A stretch of DNA of 64,000 nucleotides from Sternotherus odoratus. Lineage: Eukaryota > Chordata > Testudines > Kinosternidae. Below, piece after piece: positions 22,301 to 31,921 of the stretch; positions within the stretch are counted from its first letter, which is position 1, and each line of letters opens with the position of its first letter. The DNA is taken from positions 94,563,340 through 94,627,339 of the forward strand of contig JAVMKO010000002.1 of the NCBI GenBank assembly GCA_032164245.1, read 5' to 3'. The translations under genes and the position numbers were made by a program. Under the pieces are notes generated by a model. It saw only the letters and a program-made list of their open reading frames with translations. It did not search any database and had not been told where the DNA came from.

Positions 22301-25300
22301 CTTTCAAATGTCGAAGAATGAATAAATTTGTTTGGCTATGACCCTTCCAGGACCAAGGTATCTTCTAGCAATTAAAGGCTATGTGAGCAGATTAATCCTA
22401 AATATAGATCTGAAAGTTGGTCCATTAAGATTAACCATGCCAAGAGACCATGGTTCTGAGGCAGAGAGCCAATGGAAGACGCTTTCTGTTTACTGTTCAT
22501 CTTGGACAAACGGAAAAGATCTTCTTTTCAAGTTCCTTTGACATAGACCTAAGTGATTACTGAAATAGGTTCTGTACTTCCAGCATATGAGAAACTGGGA
22601 AATTTACTTAGCTGGAAAGTTATGAGCCATTATAGTATCAATAACAGTCCAGCATCATCAGAAGAAAGGCTGTCAGAGGTGCCTTTCCTAAAAGGCAATG
22701 GTGTTATGTAATCACAGCAGTACTGCAAAGGAAACATTGTTCCACTCCAAGGAACCCTGATCCCTTAACTTATTTAAGCAGGGGTTGTCTGGAAAAGTGG
22801 TGGAGATTTTATTTACACAACTCTAGGGTAAAATGGGAGGGTACAGAAGAAAACCAGTACTTGGTGAGGGAATGGAATGGAAGGAATAAGATCTAGCAGC
22901 ACCCTGCTGATCACAAGCTGAATATGGTCTATTAGACCAATGGCTTCATAAATGTAAATCTTACGTTCCCTGGAGTGGATGGTAGAAGAGCAGGGGTTTG
23001 TTTTAGGTCTTGCACCACAGTTCCACTCAACTGAGAGGGAGGAGGATCTCCTGGTGATGAGATGATAGTTTAAGAAAACTAGAACAAGTACTCTGGAGAG
23101 AACTTGTTATTTGGTTACTAACCATAATTTTAAACAACTAGTAAAACCAAAAAGAAATAGGTTATATGGGGAAGAGATGAACGCCAACTGTTTTGCCAGA
23201 GGCAGAATTTTCTTGAGGATTCTGGATATAGGCAAGCCTCTCCCCAATAGGTACCCTGACCAAGAGTTCTGGACTGTCCCCAATTATCATGCAGCATAAA
23301 GAGTGACATGTAGCAGACTAGCAGATATATTTTGATACTTACATTTTTTGTATGTGCTCTTTTGGTACAAGTATTTCTCTCTAGGCTTTCATTAATGGCA
23401 TACCAACAAGGCATTCAAGAAGCTTTGAACAACTGTGATGGATAGTGATCCGGTGATCTAAATCAAATTTACTGGTTTACTAAAAGGGAACATCCAAAGC
23501 AAACTGTTTCCTTCAACGTGTGTTTCAGTTTTCATAGTATCTAAACCACTCCATTGTAATGTACTGTATAATTTCACATACCTTTAATAGAAAGTCCCAG
23601 ATTTTCAAATACATATTGCTCTGCCAATGCTATTCCTTCTAAACTGCTTTTATTTTATCTACTACATGCTTCTTTGGATAGTAGTTTATCATGACTGAGT
23701 ATACAGAGTACAAAAAAGACTAGTAAAAGAATACTTATCAAGAATGCAATTAGTATAATCTCAGCATGATAAAGTGGTTTGTAAGCAATACAAAACTAAA
23801 ATTATGTAATAATATAATAGTCCAGGAGGAAGAAACAATCTAGAATTATTCTAACTCTACTCTATGCTAAAGTTACGTTATTAAATAAAACTGGTTAAGG
23901 TTATAACACTATCCAAAGGGCAGGAAGTTCTCTGAAAGCCACAGTAACTCAATAGGTGTACTTGTATTTAAATTTCTAGCAACATACCAATTGTTCCCCC
24001 TTCTTGGATGCTGTATCCTAGGAGCACCTCTGTTTACAAGAACAGACTATTAAGATTCCTTGTAATATGCCAATTTGTCTACAGATGTTTATATCAAAAT
24101 AATGCTTGTAACAAAATTGTGCCTTTTGAATAAAACAGAGTAAATAAAAGATCTTATAATTTAGGTAGAACAAATATTTAAGGTAATCTTAGTAAGATAA
24201 ATATATATACTTATACCTCTATATAATAAGCATAAACATACTTGTAAAACTGTAAGATATGTACTTGGTTCTGCATGTAAAAACTGTGAAGTGTAATTCC
24301 AAGGGCTATTAAAAACTGATGTTTGTTTGGCTGAGATATTTTGTAAGGCACCATTTTCCACCTGTTATTTGAAACAGGTCAATCTTTATATTACAAATAC
24401 TTCTTTATAATATGGAAAGTGTGATTGTTGTAATCAAGAATTGACATTAGAAGATGTGTTTGAATGTAGAGAAGGTTTGGAAAACAACTAAACTGGCAAC
24501 ACCGCTTAGTTGACCAGAGGAGGGGGATAGGGATGTTTGGGGGAGGAGGGGAGTGCATAGGGAAAAATCATACAGGTATAACAGCCTGTTTCTCTAGATG
24601 CTAATGCAAAATTTACAGTAAATGGTGATCATGTGATGCTATTCCAACCAATCAGAAATTAGAAAAAAAATCAAGGTAATTCTTTAACTATTGTAGAGAT
24701 CAGATTTATATCTGAAATAATAACAGGGTTTTTGTTAAAGACTGACAAATAGCTAACGCCTAAATGACCTACTGTAAAAACTGTTACACGGAAAATATTC
24801 CTCTGGTTAACACACACACTTTTCTTATTTATAAAATTTAGCATTGTGAATGAGAAACTGAGGCTTCAATCAGCACTGTTAGGAATTAAACATACTTGTC
24901 AATGTATAATCAAAATATGGTTTCCAGTCAGCCAGAGTCCAAAGCTGAGCTTCTGAGTTTATAAATTACAGGCTTGCAAAGTATTACGTTGTCACACCAA
25001 ATTTGTCTCCATTCCTTTGGAGATGTTAGATCAGTCAACCACATGTAATTCTACTTCACTGACCAGGAAGGGCAGTACCACTGCTTATGGGCTTTAATGT
25101 AATGTTCTGGCACTCCTCCAAGACTGTGGAACGAGTGGGAGACAGCACTGAAGATTTCCTTACAGCTGGTGACATCAGAGATCACAAGGATCTCCATTGA
25201 CCTTTTTCAACAAATGCTTATAGACACTGGCAGCTTTCACTTACAGTTTAAAAAAAATGCAAAACATTTCCACAAACAAGTCTGCATTCTACATAATCTT

Positions 25301-26635
25301 TATACTTACCTCTGTTGTCTATGCACTCTTTCCAGATCCAGCGAATAGCATGAAACACACCGACCTTTTACTTATTTATCTATATTATAGCAGTGCCCAG
25401 AAACCAGAAAGAAAATCATAAAGAAAAAAGACCTCCATGTGCTAAACACTAAGATTCCTATGATCTATTTAAAATAAAAAAGAAAAGCCTTTGAGAAAAA
25501 TTATTAAATGTCAAAATATTGCAGACAGTTGAGTATTGGTATAAAAAGAAAATAACAGAGTGAGAAGTCAAACCATTGGAACAGGAAGAGAAAAAAGGCA
25601 CAAAACGGTCATTCTACATATTGCTGCAGTTCCCAATGCATAACTGAAGTATAACGAGCTGGACAGGATACAAGGCATGGTCACAATTCATAAAGAACAT
25701 GTTGGAAAACAGTTAAGGGGGATACCAGAGGAACTTTAACTAAATTTTCTGATTTTTAAAAATGCAAAATAACACTGATTACATAAATGCATTTCGCATT
25801 AAATATACATCCTCTATAAATAAAAGATACTGCATATTACATGTAAAAAGAGCAATAAAAAAGATATACACAACAGAAATGTCTGCCTTTCAAATATAAT
25901 GGGAACAGGAATTTAGATTCAATGCCCTATGTGTTCTGTGACATGGTGAATTTAAAATTCTGTGGTAAGACCACTTGTTTGTGTGGCATACCAGTATTGC
26001 ATCCAGATAACTGAACAGAATTTAAAAATAATGAAATAAAATAAGGTATTAATGGAATTAAATATTAAAATTAACATTCAGTGGAATATTCATTTTTTAG
26101 ATTAAATTCAACTTTATACTACCCCCAAAATCTTTATTTAAAAAAAAATCCTGCAGAATTTTATATTTAAAATGCACAACTGCATTATAGAAGTTGTTAG
26201 TGGGGAATCTAGATCTTTTGACAGCTGAAAAAGGGGCATTTGTTACCTAGGTTTCTAGCCCTCAGAAGGGTGAGGAACAGCTTCCCAAAAGGAGTTCTGG
26301 GGGCAATCAACTTAATTAAGAGACAGAGCTAGATAAATTTATAAGTGCATTCGTATGACATGCTGCCTGTGATGGTACGGGGGCTCACTTCTGGTTTATG
26401 TTCCTAAAAGCTCCTACTTCAGAGTTTCATCTGGTCACCTGCAGGAATCAAGAAGGGATTCCACCCTTCTCCCCCTCCACCCAAACATATTCTGGTTTTG
26501 GTTTTTTTTGTTTTTCATCTCTTTCCTCTGAAGCACCAGGGATGGCCATGACTGGAGATGGATTATAGGCCTGAAATGGAAGCATTCTCTCTTTCAGGTG
26601 CTTTGCTGGCTGGCTCTCTCTCTCTCATGCTCCGG
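22301..26635. other. No gene or element recognised
   Basis: AT-rich intronic sequence. I see no convincing exon, RNA gene or repeat family. Short open frames show no recognisable motif. Confidence 0.5.
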
Positions 26636-26643
26636 GTCTAACT

Positions 26644-26932
26644 CAGGGATAGGCAATCTATGGCATGCGTGCTGAAGGCAGCAGGGGATCTGATTTTCAG
26701 TGGCACTAACTACTTGTGTCCTGGCCACCGATCTGGGGGGCTCTGCATTTTAATTTTAATTTAATTCTTCTTAAACATTTTATTTACTTTACATACAACA
26801 GTTTAGTTATATATTAAAGACTTAGAGAAAGAGACCTTCTAAAAACGTTAAAATGTATTGCTGGCACGTGAAACCTTAAATTAGACTGAATAAATGAAGA
26901 CTTAGACCACTTCTGAAATGCTGCCGACCCTG
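26644..26932. mobile_element. Non-autonomous hAT-type element, inverted relative to 13352-13656
   Basis: It starts CAGGGATAGGCAATC and ends TGCTGCCGACCCTG, flanked by gtctaact (26636-26643) and gtttaact (26933-26940), a 7/8 target duplication. The interior matches the reverse complement of 13352-13656 ('tctgcattttaattttaatt', 'cataca(a)cagtttagttat', 'gacttagagaaagagacctt'). Confidence 0.87.
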
Positions 26933-27131
26933 GTTTAACTGATCACCATAAGTGGGGCTGGAAAAATATTTTTTACCCAGTTAGACTGGGTGTGACTTGG
27001 GGTTTCTTTGCCTTTATCTGTAGCACCTGGGTGTTGTCGCTTGACAGGATCATCTGACCTCTCACTTAAATCATACCTTTTCATTGTGGTGGCTACAGGC
27101 ACAGGTATGGTATATTGCTAACTTTTTATAC

Positions 27132-27416
27132 CATGGGTGTCCAATCTTTCGGCTTTCCTGGGCCACATTGGAAGAAGACGAGTTGTCTTGGGCCACACAT
27201 AAAATACACTAACACTAACGATAGCGGATAGCAAAAAAAACCAAAAAAAACCCGTAGCATAGATAATGTACATATCTAAGTAATAAAACTTCATAAATAC
27301 TCCGGTATTTGTGGAAGTAATCTCATAACGTTGTAAGTTTACGATTTTGTGTTGGGCCGCATTCATAGCTGTCCTGGGCTGCATGCGGCCCACAGGTCGT
27401 GGGTTGGACAAGCCTG
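27132..27416. mobile_element. Non-autonomous hAT element resembling a mammalian Charlie family
   Basis: It begins CATGGGTGTCCAATC and ends GTTGGACAAGCCTG, flanked by ttttatac (27124-27131) and ctttatac (27417-27424). The interior 'ttggaagaagacgagttgtc', 'gggccacacataaaatacac' and 'gtgttgggccgcattcatag' closely resembles, from memory, a primate hAT-Charlie MITE (I believe MER30). Family naming is recollection, not a search result. Confidence 0.8.
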
Positions 27417-27739
27417 CTTTATACCTAACGTAACTGCATGGACACATGTAGGTGTGTGGACACAATGTTCTACCCATGTCCAGCTCAAGAGTATTATGTA
27501 TTCTTGGGCACGGGTATGGGAAGCACAAGAGAGCATAAACACCATCCAGTACTAAAGTATGTGCCCCAGTGTAGACATGCCTATATGAGATGAATCTGTC
27601 ACTACAGTTGTAGATAGGAACAGGGGAATAAACAGGAATCCAAAACACATTTTTGGGGTTTTTCTACTAATGTGTAAAGTCTAGAACCTCTTAAGGGATC
27701 AATACTAAATTGCCAAGACTGTTTCTTTGGAAGTGTAAA

Positions 27740-28440
27740 CATTTCTCAGTCATGCCTGGAAGCAATGAAGGTGCACTCTGGCATGCAGTGTTACAAATAT
27801 ACAGGCTGTTGTATGACTCAGGAGCTGCAAACACATTGTTGTCTGCGGGCTCGTATGAACTTGAGAAATGAGATTTATCAATATGATAAATCTGTACCTG
27901 CGTAAGTAAGCCCTAGATGTCATGGTTTCTATGATAGCTCCTATAAACTCTGTGTGTTGGACTGGCATCAAAATGGATTTCTCTGTTGAGGTCAAGTCCT
28001 ATCATGTTGAACAGAACTATGGCTTTTCTGACTGGAGAGTGACCTTTGCTGTGACTGGGAGCTTTGAGAAGCCAATCGTTAAAGTAGGGGAGATGACTAT
28101 TCACCATTCATACAACTGAACAGCTACCAATGTCAGAACCATCATAAAGAGCAGTCATCATTAGAAGCGCTTCCGACACAGTGAAATTTAGAAACCTCTC
28201 ATGAAGTAGGTGCTTTGTGATATAAAAATTCACATGAACCAGTCCTCTGGATCTGATGATGGTATTACAGATGTCAGTGTCACCATCCTGAACTTTTGTG
28301 TTTTGATTAAAGTATTTAACATCTTGAGGCCCAAGACTGGTCTCACTCCATCCTCTGTATTGGGTAGGTGCTCATGCTATGGCTTCTCTAAGGAAAAAAT
28401 AACAGAACTTCCTGTCTCAGCAGATGTTCGCAAGATGGGA
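27740..28440 (-). pseudogene. Relic DIRS reverse transcriptase fragment
   Basis: Decayed translations on the minus strand align in order with the RT of the intact DIRS copies: LRP-LGL--LN-LIKTQKFRM, TSVIPSSDPEDWF, YFNDWLL (for the YLDDWLV catalytic region; the first Asp reads as Asn), QHTEFIGAI and LLSHTTACIFVTLHARVHLH. Stops and frameshifts are frequent. It lies just outside the left end of DIRS copy A and probably belongs to the same relic as the Gag pieces right of copy A. Confidence 0.75.
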
Positions 28441-28543
28441 AGGAGGCAAAATGGATGGAGCAGCCCAACATTATGACCTTAAAACCCATTTGGCATAAAG
28501 AACAGTTACTCACCTTTCGTAACGTTTGTTCTTCGAGATGTGT

Positions 28544-28706
28544 TGCTCATGTCCATTCCCAGATGTGTGCGCACCGCGCATGCACGGTCTTCGGAACTTT
28601 TTCCCTAGCAATACCCGTAGGGTCGGCAGGGGCGAACCCTGGAGTGGCGCCGATATGGCGATGTATATATGCCTCTGCCGACCCACCCCCCGCTCAGTTC
28701 CTTCTT
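28544..28706 (-). repeat. DIRS copy A left inverted terminal repeat
   Basis: The segment from tgctcatgtccattcccaga to gctcagttccttctt is the reverse complement of 34229-34391, with about one mismatch (gaaccctgg against gacccctgg). Outside it, 28497-28543 is a left-specific tip found again, inverted, in the internal complementary region. Confidence 0.93.
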
Positions 28707-28742
28707 GCCGGTACTCCGACAGAGGGGAGGCGGGTGGGATTC

Positions 28743-28836
28743 GGAATGGACATGAGCAACACATCTCGAAGAACAAACGTTACGAAAGGTGAGTAACTAT
28801 TCTTTCTTCTTCGAGTGCTTGCTCATGTCCATTCCC
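28743..28836 (-). repeat. DIRS copy A internal complementary region (ICR)
   Basis: Positions 28743-28805 are the reverse complement of the left terminus (28497-28557, about one mismatch). They run straight into the reverse complement of the right terminus (ttcttcgagtgcttgctcat, ending at 28836). The two end copies meet at 'attctttcttcttcg'. In DIRS elements such a region templates joining of the termini during circle formation. It lies just past the recombinase stop codon. Confidence 0.92.
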
Positions 28837-28855
28837 AGATGTGACTTACGAGCAG

Positions 28856-31447
28856 TCATCTCGGAGGAGGGTGAGGAGTACTCTGGGTCCCTGCTGACAG
28901 GATCGCTTGACCCACAGCGGCATCCTCCGTCGACTGCTGCACGATGGCGTAGTGTGTCGCGAAAGTGTGAACAGAGGACCACGTCGCTGCTCTACAGATT
29001 TCCGCGATCGGAATATGTGCCAGGAAGGCCGTAGATGCGGCCTGCGCTCTCGTCGAATGCGCTGTCAGTGCTGGAGGGGTAGCATTCAAGAGATTATAGC
29101 ACAGTTTAATACATGATGTGATCCAGGCCGAAAGGCGCTGGGTGGAAATAGGTAACCCTTTCATCCGTTCGGCTACTGAAATAAAAAGTTGTGGAGATTT
29201 ACGGAAGCTCTTAGTCCTGTCTATGTAATACGCCAGTGCCCTCTTTACATCTAGGGAATGGAGCATTCTTTCCCTGCTGTTAGCGTGGGGCTTGGGAAAG
29301 AGTACCGGTAAAAACACATCCTGGTTCAAATGAAAGGGTGAAACTACTTTAGGGAGGAAAGCCGGGTGAGGACGTAACTGAACCTTATCGCTGTGGAAGA
29401 TCGTGTAGGGAGGTTCAGAGGTGAGTGCCCTAATCTCTGAAACTCTACGGGCAGAAGTGATTGCCACCAAGAAGGCAGTCTTCCACGAGAGATAGGATAA
29501 TGGGCATGATGACATGGGCTCAAAAGGAGGCCTCATTAGTGCCTTCAAAACCAGGTTGAGGTCCCAAGGGGAAATAGGCTGACGGATCTGGGGGTATACC
29601 CTCTCCAATCCCTTTAAGAACCTGAGAACCAAGGGGTTACTAAACACCGAAGTACCCTCGAAGCCCGGGTGAAAAGCTGATATAGCCGCAAGGTGCACCC
29701 TAACAGTAGAGATTGCTAAACCTTGCTGTTTCAGTTCAAGGAGGTAGTCTAAAACGTTGGCGACTGTAGAAGTCAGAGGGTTTCTGCCTTTCCCCCGAGA
29801 CCACAAGGAGAAACGCTTCCACTTGGCCGTGTACGTAACTCTGGTAGACGGTTTTCTACTACCGAGCAGGATATCCCTGACTGAGTCCGAGCATCGCAGC
29901 TCTTCCGGATTCAGCCATGGATATTCCACGCCGTGAGATGGAGGGACTGCAGGTCGGGGTGCAGCATCCTCCCGTGGTCCTGGGAAATCAGTGTTGGATA
30001 GAGGGGAAGTGTTACTGGGCTCGTCACGCACAGTGAGGTTAGCACTGTGTACCAGTGTTGGCGAGGCCAGGCCGGAGCTATTAGTATCAGGGATGCCCCG
30101 TCGTGGCGGGCCTTGAGCAGTACTTTGTGTACAAGGGGAAATGGGGGAAATGCATAGAGCAGGCCCCCCGCCCAAGGTATCTGAAAGGCGTCTCCCTCCG
30201 ACCCTGGACTGAGGTTCAGAAGGGAGCAAAACCTGTGACACTTCCGGTTGGCCTTCGTGGCGAATAGGTCTACGAGGGGAAACCCCCACCGTAGGAAAAG
30301 TGAGTGGGCTACATCGGCCCTGAGGGACCACTCGTGACCCCTGAATGAACGGCTGAGCGTGTCTGCTAGCACGTTCTGAGTCCCTGGGAGATATGCGGCC
30401 GTGAGGGAGATCCCCCGTGGAATACAGAAATCCCACAGGGCGAGGGCTTCCCTGCACAGGCGAGAGGAGCGAGCACCACCCTGTCTGTTTATATAGAACA
30501 TCGTGGCTGTATTGTCCGTTAGGACCGACACATACCTGTCCTGTAGGAGTGACTGGAACGTCTGGCATGCTAGACGGACCGCTCTGAGCTCCCTGACATT
30601 GATGTGAAGACGTAGCTCCTCCTGGGACCATAGGCCTTGAGTTCGGATGTCCCCGAGGTGAGCCCCCCAACCGAGGGCTGACGCGTCGGTCACCAGGGTT
30701 AAAGATGGCTGGGGCTTGCGAAAGGGAACCCCGACGTCCAGGGACTGAGGCTGGAGCCACCATTGAAGGGAGCGTCTGACCTCCAGTGGAATAGTCACAA
30801 TGAGGTCTAGCGGGTCCCTGCGCTGTCTGTAGACCCCCGCGAACCATAATTGTATAGGCCTGAGGCGGAGTCTTGCATATGGCACCACGTACGTGCAGGC
30901 TGCCATATGTCCCATGAGGACCATGCAGTTTCTGGCTGTGGTGGTGGGAAATTGTAGGAGGGAACGAATGATGTCTCCGATGGCTCTGGCCCGGGAGGGA
31001 GGTAGAAACGCTCTTGCTTGCAAGGAGTCTAGTACGACCCCTATAAACTCGATCCTCTGGGTAGGAGTAAGGGTCGATTTTGGGACGTTTAGGATGAGCC
31101 CTAACCTGAGGAAGGTTGCCCTGATAAAAAGTAACTGCATTTTCAGCAGGTTCCTGGAACTTGCTCTCACAAGCCAATCGTCCAGGTAGGGGTAGACGTG
31201 TATGCCTCTCCGTCTGAGGAAGGCTGCCACCACTGCCATGCATTTTGTGAACACTCTTGGGGCGGTCGAGAGCCCGAAGGGGAGAACCGTGAACTGATAA
31301 TGTCGATGCCCGCGTGTAAATCGCAGGAATCTTCTGTGGCTTGGGATAATGGAGATATGGAAGTACGCATCTTTCAAATCGAGGGCCGCGAACCAGTCTC
31401 TGTGATCCATAGCTGGAATTATGGAGGCCAAGGACAACATTCGAAAC
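28856..31447 (-). CDS. DIRS copy A tyrosine recombinase frame, overlapping the RT/RNase H
   Basis: The recombinase integrates the circular DIRS intermediate. The domain starts near 29920 (WLNPEELRCSDSV) with an Arg/Lys-rich N-terminal part (STRVTYTAKWKRFSLW), a core-binding segment (GLAISTVRVHLAAISAFH) and the catalytic residues: Arg of SARRVSEIRAL (~29447), His and Arg of AHSTR (~29057), and Tyr in FATHYAI (28949-28951). All look present. Upstream, the same frame stays open without stops through the whole RT/RNase H region in another frame. In copy A it fuses to the RT N-terminus through the 2-nt deletion, giving one continuous 1021-codon frame that is not the ancestral protein. True start unknown. 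Confidence 0.85.
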   Translation of the reverse strand, partial: VSNVVLGLHNSSYGSQRLVRGPRFERCVLPYLHYPKPQKIPAIYTRASTLSVHGSPLRALDRPKSVHKMHGSGGSLPQTERHTRLPLPGRLACESKFQEPAENAVTFYQGNLPQVRAHPKRPKIDPYSYPEDRVYRGRTRLLASKSVSTSLPGQSHRRHHSFPPTISHHHSQKLHGPHGTYGSLHVRGAICKTPPQAYTIMVRGGLQTAQGPARPHCDYSTGGQTLPSMVAPASVPGRRGSLSQAPAIFNPGDRRVSPRLGGSPRGHPNSRPMVPGGATSSHQCQGAQSGPSSMPDVPVTPTGQVCVGPNGQYSHDVLYKQTGWCSLLSPVQGSPRPVGFLYSTGDLPHGRISPRDSERASRHAQPFIQGSRVVPQGRCSPLTFPTVGVSPRRPIRHEGQPEVSQVLLPSEPQSRVGGRRLSDTLGGGPALCISPISPCTQSTAQGPPRRGIPDTNSSGLASPTLVHSANLTVRDEPSNTSPLSNTDFPGPREDAAPRPAVPPSHGVEYPWLNPEELRCSDSVRDILLGSRKPSTRVTYTAKWKRFSLWSRGKGRNPLTSTVANVLDYLLELKQQGLAISTVRVHLAAISAFHPGFEGTSVFSNPLVLRFLKGLERVYPQIRQPISPWDLNLVLKALMRPPFEPMSSCPLSYLSWKTAFLVAITSARRVSEIRALTSEPPYTIFHSDKVQLRPHPAFLPKVVSPFHLNQDVFLPVLFPKPHANSRERMLHSLDVKRALAYYIDRTKSFRKSPQLFISVAERMKGLPISTQRLSAWITSCIKLCYNLLNATPPALTAHSTRAQAASTAFLAHIPIAEICRAATWSSVHTFATHYAIVQQSTEDAAVGQAILSAGTQSTPHPPPR

Positions 31448-31921
31448 CAACTTCTTTATGTAGGAGTTGAGGCCTCGCAAGTCTAGGATGGGTCGAAGCC
31501 CCCCTTTGCCCTTCGGGATAAGGAAATATCGGGAGTAATAACCTTTGCCCCGAAATTCTTGAGGAACCTCCTCTATGGCACCCAAAGATAAGAGGGTATT
31601 TACCTCTTGATCCAAGAGTTGCTCGTGAGATGGGTCCCTGAAGAGGGACGGGGAAGGGGAATGAGTGGGTGGTAGGGTGCGGAATTGGATAGAATATCCC
31701 CCTTCCACGAGACTGAGCACCCACCTGTCTGAGGTGATAGAAGCCCAGGCCTGGTGGAAGTGGGACAAGCGGTTCACAAAGGGTCGAGAGGTCAGAGATG
31801 TAGGGACTGGTCCGTGGTCCTCGAGCGCACCTTCAAAAACCGGTTCTTGGTTGGTGTGCGCCGGATGGTTGGGACTGCCGTGAGCCAGATCCCGGGCGGC
31901 CACGGCCAGTGCCCCTGCCAC
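29911..31921 (-). pseudogene. DIRS copy A reverse transcriptase / RNase H, broken by a 2-nt deletion
   Basis: The polymerase copies element RNA into DNA. The 5' part (31921-31448) encodes LLSLGAIEEVP, SRYFLIPKGKGGLRPILDLR and GLNSYIKKL. At 31447/31448 two bases present in copy B (…gaaacttcaac…) are missing, shifting the frame. The rest continues at 31440-29911 with AALDLKDAYFHI, the catalytic PYLDDWL (Asp-Asp codons at 31177-31182), LNVPKS, then RNase H (LVTDASALGWGAHL, ELRAVRLA, VLTDNTATMFYINRQGG, NVLADTLSRSF) and a C-terminal extension with DLFATKANRKC. Apart from the deletion no stop is seen. The start codon is uncertain because the frame overlaps the end of Gag. Confidence 0.88.

Noticed and set aside
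25313..25368. Possible exon on the minus strand ending in CAACAGAG|GTAAGTATA
   Set aside because: There is a good donor, but no polypyrimidine tract or credible acceptor upstream, and the translation matches nothing in dysbindin.
28856..31921. The 1021-codon frame as a single natural protein
   Set aside because: Comparison with copy B shows that it is a fusion of RT and recombinase frames created by a 2-nt deletion.
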